64,000 nucleotides of DNA from Verticillium longisporum (lineage: Eukaryota; Ascomycota; Sordariomycetes; Glomerellales; Plectosphaerellaceae). The stretch lies in NCBI GenBank assembly GCA_019188255.1, contig JAETXT010000002.1, forward strand, positions 372,001-436,000, read 5' to 3'. Below are positions 45,667 through 55,777 of this stretch, in pieces; position 1 is the first letter of the stretch; each line of letters opens with the position of its first letter. The position numbers and the translations under genes were made by a program. The notes below the pieces were generated by a model. That model had not been told where the DNA came from. It worked only from the letters and a program-made list of their open reading frames with translations, and made no database searches.

Positions 45667-47623
45667 TTACTTGCGTTTCACCGGGCCGTGATCGTGGCCT
45701 TCGTGGTCTTCATCATCGTTCTCATCAGGCCAGTCGGGGAAGCCATCCTCGAAAAGATCCTCTAGCGCCTCTGCCCTTTTTTCCTCACTGAGCACTCCGT
45801 TCCTCATGACCCGAGACCAATCTTCCATCTCGTCGCGGGTCAGTGTGCACTGGTCGAGGACGTCTCGGAGAGCCTCAACGTCCAGATTCTCTCCAATGAA
45901 AACCAGTTCCTGACGCCTGTCCCCCCATTCACCGCCCTTCGCAATGTCGTGCTTCACGAGAGAATCAATTTGTTTGTCCCCAGTCAGGTATTCTTCCTCG
46001 GGAAGAGTGCAGAACCACGGCCTCCCACCGATGAGAGTCAGCATAGCGCCGGCTTGTGACCACTCGCCAGCCCTGCCTGGACGAGTCGCCAGGAAGAATT
46101 CTCCCTTGGAGCGGAACAGGCGGCTGAACAAGGGATGCGCTCGTTTGTTGGCGAGAACGACATCGTTAGGGGGCATGTCAAGCCCGTCCTCTTCTTCTCC
46201 TTCTTCCTCGTTGCTCATGATTTCGTCTTCCTCTTCGCTGACGACGTCTTCAGGATCGACTTCCATCTTTTCCGGTTCCTCCTCCTCTTCATCATGCTGC
46301 ATCTGCAGGATGAACTTGTCATACAAAAGTTGCCACAACCGCCGTGGGTGAAACGGGCGTGGGGATGAGTAGACAAAATTCCGAACGTTATACTCCTCAG
46401 TCTCAGGCTTGGGCGTGATGGTCTTCTTGCCGTTGACCTATAATGATGAATTAGTGATGATCAAGACGGTCCCGGGTGGAAGCGACTCACCTCTCGTACG
46501 GTCATGTCGTGGAGGTCCTGCAGCCATCCGTATCCGGTCTGCGCTTGCTCCAGGCTGAACAGCCCGGTGTTGACAATCTCCTTGACATCAATCTTGCCGT
46601 AGCTCGTCTCCAGGATCTTTGCCCTGTGGTTCAGCTTTTTAATGAGCTCAATCAAACTGGCCCGTGTTTGAGCATCAACCTGGAGATTTGAATTGTCAGC
46701 AACAGTTCAAAGATTGTGTTCAGCTTGCGAGAGGGCTTACCATGTCGGTTTTGTTCAACAAAATGACATCGGCAAACTCAATCTGGTCAACCATTAAGTC
46801 GGAGACGGTGCGCTCATCCTCAGGCACGACATCGTCTCGCCTGGATGAGAGAAGCTGGTCGGTGTGGAAGTCGTTGTACACGGTGAACGCATCGATGACA
46901 GTGACAGCAGTATCAAGACGGGCAAACTTCTCCAATCCGCCGACTTTCGCCCTGGATGACTTGTCAGCCAGAGTTGAATGAGGCGCAGTTTTTTATGAGC
47001 TCACAGCTTCTTCAGCACCTTCAGGGTGCTTTCATCGAGCCCATCGGCCTGTTCGACCATACTCCTCATTTGGTCCGCCAGCTTGTTGTCGAATGTCTCA
47101 GCAACCTGCTCAGGCTCGCTGATGCCGCTGCTTTCGATGATGACATAGTCAAAGGCATGTTGTTCAGCGAGGTTGACTAGCTCCTCGAGGAGGTCGCCTC
47201 GGAGGGTGCAGCAGATGCAGCCATTCTGTAGTGCGACAACCTTCTCTTCTGTTCTTGTGACTTTGTGGGTTTGCTTTATTAGGGACGCGTCGACGTTGAT
47301 GCTGTAGGCCACCTATGTTAATCTTGGTCATATGAAGGGAGCTCACGGGTTCTTGGTGACTTACGCTCCAATATCATTGACGATGACGGCGATTTTTAGG
47401 CCGTGGTCGCTTTTCAGAATATGCTGGAGGAGTGTGGTTTTCCCACTACCCTATCCGATGTTAGGTAGGGGGTCTGAGACGCATGTGAAGCCAGGTGATT
47501 TTGAAGTTGCTATACCAGGAAGCCCGAAAGCAGGGTTACAGGCAATGCCTTTTCCGGAACCTTGACATTCTTCTTGGACTTGGAGAAGGAGGAAATATTT
47601 CTCTTCGTCTTTGTGATGGCCAT
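45667..47623 (-). CDS. ZNG1: CobW/COG0523 GTPase (ZNG1-type zinc chaperone)
   Basis: A G3E-family GTPase; eukaryotic members of this group deliver Zn2+ to methionine aminopeptidase 1. Six exons (47623-47516, 47450-47365, 47301-47005, 46951-46741, 46679-46491, 46437-45667) give 553 residues with all phases consistent and introns of 53-65 bases. The P-loop GFLGSGKTT is formed across the first junction. The metal-binding CxCC motif is in ALQNGCICCTLRGDL, followed by ESSGISEPEQV and the nucleotide-specificity LLNKTD. The C-terminal CobW_C domain has an acidic insert (EEEEEPEKMEVDPEDVV) and LFRSKGEFFLATRPG, and the protein ends with DEDHEGHDHG, a short His-containing metal-binding tail. It is intact. 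Confidence 0.93.
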
Positions 47624-48175
47624 TTTGATTCTGGATCGCTTGATTCGAATCCAATCCTGAAGATGTGCGCTGTGAAAGATGGATGTAAGATGAGCAGGGC
47701 TCGCTCGCCGCGTCCACGACTCACACCCTTCTCGCCCATCATTTTATACACGCTGAAACAGACGCTTTCACACCCGCGAGCCACTATCATATCTTTATCG
47801 GTGCTACACAATGCAATCATGCCATCAGGGTGTTCGCGATGCAGGAAAATGTGTCCATCAGGGTGTCGTTAGGTCGTCATCCCATTTTGCGGCGCTATGA
47901 TTGGCCAATTCTGACTTATACCGGGGAACTTATCAACCACACCTCGTCCCTGAGCAGTATTTGTCGTGTTCTTTTAGCTTGTTCGATGCACGCGGGACCA
48001 TACAAGAGGGTTCATTCGTGGTAGATCCCCTAGGGATGATCAGGTAGCTCAAGGCCGATGTTCCGGGTACTTCATCTTATTGTACACATCGGGTCGCAAG
48101 AGCTTAGGCCCAGGTAAGCCTGCGCCTCCAGAGTACTACTAAGCATGTATTTCAAATATAAGGTATATACGAAGA
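47624..48175. other. Intergenic
   Basis: About 550 bases: promoter side of the CobW gene and the presumed 3' UTR of the split membrane-protein gene. Nothing else was seen. Confidence 0.5.
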
Positions 48176-48246
48176 CTAGTTAACACTGACAAAAGCGGTG
48201 ACCTCAGCGTATCTCAGCTCCAAAAAGGCCTCAATGATTTGAAACA
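48176..48246 (-). pseudogene. 3' fragment of membrane-protein gene split by hAT insertion
   Basis: On the minus strand, immediately left of the transposon, the frame reads ATG-TTT-CAA onward as MFQIIEAFLELRYAEV and ends at a TAG stop (48178-48176). This matches the C-terminal end of the same fungal multi-pass membrane protein family whose larger 5' part lies right of the element. Through the target duplication (GGTACGAA on the minus strand) it connects to ...LYRL on the far side and gives an uninterrupted frame, so the two pieces were once one exon. Confidence 0.85.
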
Positions 48247-48254
48247 TTCGTACC
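48247..48254. repeat. Left 8-bp target-site duplication
   Basis: TTCGTACC lies immediately left of the element. The right copy (51362-51369) reads TTTATACT and differs only by C-to-T and G-to-A changes. An 8-bp duplication is diagnostic of the hAT superfamily. Confidence 0.85.
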
Positions 48255-48460
48255 TAGTAATACACCCCGATCAAATATAATAAGTTAAATCATTAAATAG
48301 CTAAATAAATAGACCGATTTCCTATAATTAAATAATTAAATCTATAATATTTCGATATTTAGATATTTAATAAACGTTTAAATATATATTTAGGCCTAGA
48401 ATATAGCTATTCTAAGCCCTAGGACCTATAAAAAGGCCTATCCGATTAATTAAAAAGTCG

Positions 48461-48495
48461 TACTATTAATAAGAAGGAGTCTCTTATTAATAGTA
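48461..48495. repeat. 14-bp perfect hairpin in hAT element
   Basis: TACTATTAATAAGA, a 7-base loop, then its exact reverse complement TCTTATTAATAGTA. It survives complete in a heavily mutated region because the arms contain no CpA or TpG. It may be subterminal structure of the element. Confidence 0.8.
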
Positions 48496-48501
48496 TAATA
48501 A

Positions 48502-48572
48502 TGCTAATAGTAGGATTCGAACCTATAGCCTCTAATAGAGTACTAGAGATCCTAACTAATTAAGCTACTAGC
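48502..48572 (-). other. Degenerate tRNA-like sequence inside the hAT element
   Basis: On the minus strand 71 bases start GCTAGTAGCTTAATTAG, include the T-arm box GGTTCGAATCC, and end TATTAGC plus A. The 5' GCTAGTA and 3' TATTAGC pair over seven positions with one G-T. A D-arm-like segment and a CTCTA/TAGAG anticodon-like stem are visible, but the spacing between acceptor and D stem is about two bases short and the anticodon loop is not a clean seven. It is therefore a relic or a tRNA-derived segment, not a callable tRNA. Confidence 0.35.
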
Positions 48573-50927
48573 TTCTATTAATATCTATAAAGAAGATTCT
48601 ACTTATATTATCTAATATACTTATACCTATATATATAGGGCGTTAGAATTTAGGGTAATTCCTCTAAAGTCGTAATTCTATTAATATAGTAATTCTATTA
48701 ATATAGCTTATTTATAACGTCGCTACGATAGCTCCTATACCCTTAGGGCTATTCCTATATTATTATCGTCGTTAATATATCTTTTATTATCTTTAAAACC
48801 TGCCCTTTTACCTCTATTCGCGCTTAGCTCTCCGAATTAAACTATTCCGATCTTAACCTCCCTATAGCTATTTAATATAGCTGCTATTTTACCCTCGATA
48901 TTCTTATTATAAAGAAGGGCTCTAGAGGCTATATAAGCTAGATTAAGGATTATAGGATCTTCGTAGCGGAGCTCTTTAATAAAAGGAATACCTTTAATAA
49001 GAGCTTTTAGATCTATAATCTCTATAATAAAAGATAGGATTTAATATTATTTAAAGCCTCTATAATAACTTCTTTAAGCCTCTATCTAAAGAAGAAATAT
49101 AGGATATTCGAGGGATCCTTAATAGAGGATATCTCTTAGAGTTCTTTAAATATTTCTCTTCCGCTTTATTTATAATATCCTATTATTCTATCGAGGGCTT
49201 AAATAGAAAGGCTAGAAGAGTTTACTTTTAGCTTTATTATTAATATAAATTAGCTATTTAATATTTTTAATAACCTATTCTTATATTATTTATTATTAAA
49301 TCTAAATCCGAATATATACGATAACCTCCTCTAGAATTAAAGGAGTCTATATATAAGATTTAATTAAGTCTTTATATAGAAGAAGAAGTAAATATAAATA
49401 GAACTTTAAGCTTCCTTAATAGATATTTATCTCTTTTACGATTATTAAACCTCTTTAAATCGCTTTAGGATATTTATAATATCTATATATTATATTAATA
49501 GCTAAAGGTAATAATAATAATATCTCCTAATACTTTATAAATAGCTAAGTACTTATATAAGTACTTTTATAATTAATATTATTATAAATATTATTAAGAA
49601 TTAGGATATTATTAATCTTATTAATATTCTAATCTCTAATAATACTTTAATAAATAATACCTATATTTATAAGCTCTTATATATTCTTCGTCCTAAATTA
49701 TATAAAGAAGATACTATTAAACGCTAATTACGATATTATAATTATATATTTAACTTTATTAATTATATATTCCTCTATAATGAGGATAGTAAAACGTTTA
49801 AATAGGAGTCTTAGTTTCTCGAAGATAGTAATAATCTTAATAATATCCTATACCTTTAGCGGAAGAAGAGCTTAATAGGAAAGCTTTATAATATTATTAA
49901 ATAAATAAAATCCTCTCTATAATAGAATAAATACTTTTAATATATTATAATAGAGGAAGCTTAAAGTTAAGAGTTCCTCCTCTATTAATAAATAATAATA
50001 AAGCTTTAATTATTATTAAATAACGAGACTCGATAGAATTTAATATATCTAATATTTAACTAAGCTCTAAAAAAGAAAGGTAATATCTAAGGCTTCTTAA
50101 TTAGAAATATATATAAAATCGACCTTTATAAATAAATTCCTATTAAAGATTACCTCCTCTTTAAAGATTAACGCCTTTTAATAGAGCTTTATATTACCTT
50201 CGAGCTCCTCTATTAATAAATAATACGAATATAAAGATAGAATAAAGATAGGAGCTATAATACCCTCTAAGAGGTTCTTATTAGAATAGAGTATATCCTA
50301 GAGAGGATAGAGGAGTAGAAAGCGTTTTTTAATAATCCGAATAATAATAATTAATAATAAGAAAAATAAGCCTCTTTAAATACTTATAAGTGAATATAAT
50401 ATTAGCGAAATAAATAACCTATATCGTTTCCGATTAATTAAATACTTCTAGAATATATTTATAATAAATATATAGATATATTATAGTATTTCGAGGCCTT
50501 TATTAAAGATTTATATTATTATTTCTATTTATCTATTATTAATATATAATAGAAATTAAATTAATATTATATAAAGCTTAAGGAGTCCCTTCTCTATATA
50601 GCTATTATAATCCTCTACCCTAGCTTTAGGTATTAATAGCTTTAAATATAGTAATTAAGCTTAGAATAGCTTGTATAGCTTTATTATATATAATAAAGCT
50701 TCTATTAATAATAGGAGCATTAATATTACTCTCCTTCTATATCCTCCTTAAATCTTTAAAGAGATTATAGCTAAAGCGGCTTTAAATAGCTATAGGACCT
50801 TTAGCCTATAGCGCCCCTAATAAGCTTCGATAATTAAATATAGAGTAGGTATTAGAGAGTTCTAATACTTAACTCTAAGCTTAATAAGTATCTTAGCTTT
50901 AATCTCTTATAAGATTCTATTATTAAA

Positions 50928-51153
50928 GACCCTATTATTTAGTAATTAAGCTATTAAGAGGTATATCCTATTATTAATAAGTTCGCCCTTAATATCTTAG
51001 CGATATTTACGATATCGGTAGATTATAAGAGGGCATTTAGCCTCTCGAAGCTAACTTTAATACCGTAGAGGTTAGGAATAGCTTTAGATATACTAGAAGA
51101 GCTTTAATACCTTAATAACTAGCTTCGTCGAGGAGTAATTTAGCTAAAAGGGT
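50928..51153 (+). pseudogene. hAT transposase C-terminal dimerisation domain remnant
   Basis: One frame reads, with stops, through a YPIINKFALNILAI stretch, then VDYKRAFSLSKLTL, then ALDILEEL and LRRGVI. This follows the order of the hATC dimerisation domain (Y-P-x-L ... A-L-D-I-L-x-I-P ... S-x-x-x-E-R-x-F-S ... L-x-x-x-L ... C-L-x-x-W). All in-frame stops are TAA or TAG at positions where Gln, Trp or Arg codons would give TAA/TAG/TAG-like products after C-to-T or G-to-A change. It assigns the element to hAT and gives its transcription strand as plus. Confidence 0.8.
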
Positions 51154-51361
51154 TATATTAAAGCTCGATAATAGCGAATCGTCTTAATATTATAGAATCT
51201 AAGTCTTAAATAGGCTAATAACTATCGTAATAGCTTTATTATTAATTAAATAAGTTAGATATTTATAAATAGGACTAAATAACTAAATCCGTCGAATTCG
51301 GCGGACTAAATAACTAAATCCGATACCTATATTTAACTTATTTAGTCGGGGTGTAGCACTA

Positions 51362-51369
51362 TTTATACT
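51362..51369. repeat. Right 8-bp target-site duplication, RIP-mutated
   Basis: TTTATACT compared with TTCGTACC on the left: five identities, and the three differences are C-to-T, G-to-A and C-to-T. Taking the left copy as ancestral restores the host reading frame. Confidence 0.85.
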
Positions 51370-52470
51370 AATCTGTATAATACTATAACTAGCATAATTG
51401 TCCAGAACTCCTACGGCAATGGTAGCTGTATTAGCTCACGCTCATGAGTTTCTTGTTGCGTTCTCTGCTCTCTTGCACTCTCAAAATCTTGAAGCTTTCC
51501 TGAATGAAAGATTCGGAGATAAAGCCAAGTCCATCGCCCGAGTCGAACCCACGAAGCCATCATCTCCAGGGCCCAGAAAGCAGCCGTGACGCCGAACAAA
51601 ATCAAACTTGTTACCCTCCAGAGAATCCGCTCAAGCTGACTGGGGAAAACGAAATGCCAACCGGCAATGTGCAGCCCAGTGAACAGCAGTGTGGCGAAGC
51701 AGACGCAGTACTCCTGGGCACCGTAAGGGTTCATCGGGAACCTGTCGTTTGGGATGCCCTGTATGGGTCGCTGAGATTGTATCTCCGGCATTCTCATAAA
51801 GGGCTGCACATTCATCGACCAGCCAGGGCCATTTTCGTCGATAAAGTCGAGAGGCGTGTTCCGCCAACTCCTGTTGCCAATGATGACTCGAATATGCTTC
51901 GATGTCGAAACGAAGAAAGGCGTTCGGACATCAGCTGGTTTGTGCAGCCAAGCGAAAGCCGTCATGAGCGTACACGTCACGATTGCCAGCGTGTTGAGTT
52001 CTAGCGTGGTAACGGCGAGACCCTGTGTCGCGCGGCCAATGCACTCCACGATCCGATAAGCGACCTGAACCGAAGTGATGACCTTCGCAATTCCATCCTG
52101 CTTCGACTTGTCCCATATCTCCGCCATTGTGATAGCCGGGTATTCGATGTGACGATTCATGACCAGCCAGCGAAGCTGTTCGCGTTCAAAGGAAAGGGCT
52201 CGATCCCGTCTGCCTTGAGTACAAATCCGCCCATGTCTGCGAAATAGACAAGACGAACTGTCCACGCATTGTAGCCTTCTGCATGGAAGGCTTGGACCGA
52301 GTGTTGTGCCCTACTCCACTGACCCGCAGCATAAGTCAGGACAGCTTCCGGACGAAGGATCGCCAGGATCAACCATCTGATTCGGCGGCGGAAAAGAGTC
52401 CACCAGGTATCCTTCGGTGACGGTATGGAAAGGCAGAGGAGTTGGTGACAGGTCCCCTGAAACCTGGACC
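51370..52470 (-). pseudogene. 5' part of fungal multi-pass membrane protein gene, disrupted
   Basis: This belongs to a common unnamed fungal integral-membrane family. Landmarks on the minus strand: CLSIPSPKDTWW, RRRIRWLILAILRPEAVL, WTVRLVYFADMGGFVL, FPLNA, WLVMNRHIEYPAIT, IWDKSKQDGIAKVI, GLAVTTLELNTLAIVTC and WLHKPADV. Defects: one base is missing at the AA corresponding to 52179-52180 (the frame then continues perfectly); a TAG at 51413-51411 replaces a Trp before EFWTIM, a G-to-A change; and the hAT element cuts off the last 25 or so residues, which lie at 48246-48176. The 5' end is unresolved: in the conserved frame a stop occurs upstream near 52470 and the usual first membrane helix is not visible. 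It is divergent from the hydrolase gene at 52649. Confidence 0.82.
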
Positions 52471-52648
52471 CTCAAACGGCCTACAGGGGACCGTCGGAGT
52501 GGGTGGGGGTCCTTCAGGTCGCGACTGTGACATGTGCGCAGCCCATCGAGAAACGATCCTCTCTATTAACCTGCTTGCCTCACAAATCGCGTTTTCTCGT
52601 CGAGTTGTATCAGGTCCTCAGCCATATCGGTTAAGGAAAACCGCCAAG

Positions 52649-53847
52649 ATGAGAGGCTCACATTCGCCGTTGGCAATTACCTTCTACGTCCTTGCCGGAT
52701 CCCTCGCTTCGTATGCGGCATTCATTGGTCTTCTCACCGTCCCATTCTTCCAAAACCAGGTCATTTACCTCAACGGTGTCACCTTGACCTGGTTTCAAGA
52801 TGTAGCTATCCCCGAGCAATGGGGCTTCCTTCATAACCAGGTCACTCCTTTCACGCTCGACACACCCGATGGAGAGACGCTGCACGCTTGGCATATCCTA
52901 CTCCTTGGCCTCTACCAGAAACACGAGCCACGACTCGTTGAGGAGCCGTCAGGCATCGCGCCCAACATTTCAAAGACTCTCGGATTCGAGCTCCTGCGCG
53001 ACGATCCTGACGCCCGATTGGTTATTTACCTTCACGGTGCGGCCGGCACTCTAGGCTCTGGCTGGCGACCCGCGAGCTACCGCGCAATATACGCCGCATC
53101 GCCGAGCAACATCCATACTGTGGCCATCGATTACAGAGGATTTGGAGCCAGCACTGGCACACCCTCGGAGGAGGGTCTTTTGACAGACGCTCTGACACTG
53201 GTTAATTGGGCCTTGAAAGAGGCACGAATTCCTCCCTAGTGGATTGTCATCTTTGGCCAATCTCTCGGTACTGCAGTGGGCATTGCTTTGACAGAATATT
53301 TGGCAGCGCTCCCGCAGCCTATACTTCTCTCTGGGATGGTCCTTGTGGCTCCCTTTGCCGATGTTGAGCTCCTTACCGCTACATACAGAGTAGCTGGCAC
53401 GATCCCACTGCTGGATCCTCTTGCGCACTTCCCGCGTCTTCTCGCTCTCCTCAACACCTTCATCCTCAGCAAATGGCCCAGCAAGGATAAACTGGCAAGC
53501 TTCATTCGTCGAGTAGAAAGTCTACCCGATGACGGTGCAAGATACCACATCAACATTATTCACGCTGAGGACGACTACGACATTCCGTGGTCCCACAGTG
53601 AGCAGGTGTTTTGGCACGCCGCCAATGCCGCCACGCCCATGGGAATAAGCTACGAAGACCTCGAGAAGGAAAAGGAGAACAACAAGCAGCACCTCGGCGC
53701 TGGTGGCTGGGTTACCACAAAGCAGGGCAAGAGGGGTTCATCAGGGAAGAAATTGTGAAATGGGGCCTGCACGACAAGATTATGTCTTATCCAGTGGTCA
53801 GCTTGGCTATTTTGAGAGCCTTTGAGGCTGGCGAAGCAGAGAACTGA
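52649..53847 (+). pseudogene. ABHD12-like alpha/beta hydrolase with stop and frameshift
   Basis: A membrane-anchored serine hydrolase in the ABHD12/monoacylglycerol-lipase-like group. ATG 52649 is followed by a membrane helix (LAITFYVLAGSLASYAAFIG), then VIYLHGAAGTLGSGWRP, IDYRGFGASTGTPSEEG, the nucleophile elbow FGQSLGTA, the acid region HAEDDYDIPWSHS and a C-terminal GLHD with the likely catalytic His. An in-frame TAG (53237-53239) falls just before the elbow; CAG to TAG would be a RIP-type change. A one-base loss in the GGGG at 53733-53736 puts the His-containing end in another frame. All catalytic residues survive in the DNA but cannot be in one product. It lies 1.3 kb from the RIP-mutated transposon. 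Confidence 0.85.
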
Positions 53848-54929
53848 AATTCGCGAGGGTGTAAGGATTATTACTTGGCAATTGTAACGTGCATTCTACG
53901 GACCATTATTCGCGAGGAGATGTTGTCTTTCCAATCAAGCTGCCACGAGTGAACCCCACGCTATCGTGGGCGAAAGAGAATGACATCGAGAAAACCACTC
54001 GATAGAAAGTGTGCTAAGATACCTACGAAATGACGCACAGTACGATAAACGAGCTTAGGCTGAGCATCACAAGGCCTAGACGGGGTTTCTACAAATCTCA
54101 TGACGTCAGGAGCCTATTATCAGGGTACGACACCGCGGAGACATCTGTAGGGCTGCAAGTGGCCCCTATAGCTGCGGAGGGCCAGATCCTAGATCAGATG
54201 ATGTTTGATCCTATACCTAACAATTGACCGATCTCGGATCATCCCGAGACGAAGCAAAAGCCAGTCACTTCCTTGAATGGAATCGGTCACCAAAGTGCAC
54301 AAACGTTGGCCCCACCTGTTCGGCCTACGTGTTATATGCCTCATTTTGCTTAAACAGATTCTGTACTGGCCTTGACTTCTTCATCATTGACTTAGCGTCG
54401 ACTGATGGTATCAGCAGTACATCACCAATTTGCTGCACATCGTCCCTGTTCGCAGTATCGAGAATCGGACTTTCGCATGATCCGGGAATCGCGTACACGA
54501 CTCCGCCTTACAAATGCATTGCTTTTTTCATGTTGTCGGCGTTAAGCTGATTGATGGGACATGATCAGGGTCTCGGCCAGATCCAGTCTAGCGTTGTAAG
54601 CCGCCTGCATACTCTCTAATGTTCCCCTGGACTTCCTCTCATGCACTCGCCTTACACTCATCAACGTTCCGCTGCCATCAACATCTCGTCCACCATCTTC
54701 CCGCTTGTCTCGTCGCCATACTGGTTGTCGCCTTAAATCAGACCTGTTTACAGCTCAACTATCCGACTGTTCACGACTCAGCGTTCACGACCGGGTGGCT
54801 CTTGGCTCACGCATCCGACATCGGATCCGTTTCAACTTCCGTAACACTGGGGCCTACCTGTCAGTACGTGACGCACAAAGCAAGACAGCTCACCGTCCAG
54901 TTATTTGATGAGTCTCCATTTTGGACAAT
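53848..54929. other. Intergenic
   Basis: About 1.1 kb; no recognisable gene. A frame at 54619-55047 overlaps the start of the next gene out of phase and has no domain. Confidence 0.45.
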
Positions 54930-55757
54930 ATGTCTGTTTCTATCAGCCAAATGTCCCAGCTCGAGGGGGCCAAATGCCTCGACGATGACTGGACTGGCCT
55001 CAAAGACAGGGCCGAGCGGAAGAAACGCCAGACACGGCTCAACGTGAGAGCTCATCGTACGTCCCAGTAGCGTGGCTTGGCATTCTCCAAACTTACCATC
55101 TACACAGGGAAGCGTAAGGCCGAGGCTCGGGCTATGATGGTAAAGAAAGAGTACCATGTCCAGCCACGCGAGCACCAAATCTCCCCATCAGCTGTGGCTG
55201 GTGAGATGCTCATATTCGCCATCAATGCAGGCAACTTCAAACCCCTGCCGTTTGACCCTCTCAAGAGCGAGTTCCCGTTATCAACCGATCATCTCATTCC
55301 CCTCATTCAGTACAATGTCAAGCGGGCGAGCCACACCAATCTTGCCATTCTAGCCATTACGAGCATTGTCTGCGTTGGCAGCCCTTACAAAACAATGCCC
55401 CTCTTCCCCTACCCCCGGGCCCTCCCAGAATCTCTGGCTCCGACGTCCCTACAACTCACCACGCCGCACCCGCCCTGGATTGACATCCTGCCCTCGCCAC
55501 GCATGCGAGACAATGCTATACGCGCCATCGGGCAGTTTTCACAAGCGGATTATTGCGCCACCTTCTCTGGCGGACGGTCGGGTGCGGACGGGATGATCGT
55601 GTGGGCGGATCCATGGGGTCCGGATGGTTGGGAAGTGACCGAAGGTATGCTGCGGAACTGGCGCTTCCTTTTCAAGGGCTGCCAAGACATGATGACGGCA
55701 ACAAATCGCTGGCGAGCCACAAGAGATGAACCGCCACTTGTGTGGGAACTCGATTGA
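54930..55757 (+). CDS. bZIP-like transcription factor with DUF3425 domain
   Basis: Two exons (54930-55056 and 55108-55757) give 258 residues; the 51-base intron interrupts the basic region. The spliced product reads DRAERKKRQTRLNVRAHRKRK, the N-x-x-R-A-x-R-K-R pattern of the fungal bZIP basic region, preceded by an acidic DDDWTGL stretch. The rest is a DUF3425 domain: STDHLIPLIQYNVKRASHTN and the C-terminal RNWRFLFKGC...ATNRWRATR are typical, with W-x-W near the end. Proteins of this class are nuclear, fungus-specific and often regulate stress or secondary metabolism. The 3' end lies only 20 bases from the convergent DUF218 gene, so the transcripts probably overlap. Confidence 0.88.
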
Positions 55758-55777
55758 GCGAGAGACCGCCTCCGATA

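Larger units (their letters stand above)
48255..51361 (+). mobile_element. RIP-degraded hAT DNA transposon
   Basis: A 3,107-bp element with imperfect terminal inverted repeats. The left end is TAGTAATACACCCCGA; the reverse complement of the right end is TAGTGCTACACCCCGA, with similarity continuing through AAATA and AGTTAAAT. The ends fit the hAT consensus YARNG at the TAGTG end. The interior is extremely AT-rich; CpA and TpG are almost absent over 3 kb whereas CpG, CpC and CpT persist, the pattern of Neurospora-type RIP (CpA to TpA). A hAT C-terminal dimerisation domain can still be read at 50928-51153. The element lies inside a membrane-protein gene and carries no intact frame, so it is dead as an autonomous copy. 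Confidence 0.9.

Noticed and set aside
48502..48572. Functional tRNA gene
   Set aside because: Acceptor-to-D-stem spacing is two bases short, the anticodon loop is irregular and the region is heavily RIP-mutated.
48261..51355. Interpretation of the AT-rich element as Tc1/mariner with TA duplication and CACCCC ends
   Set aside because: Extending the termini to TAGT gives longer inverted repeats, an 8-bp TSD and exact repair of the host frame; the dimerisation domain is hAT.
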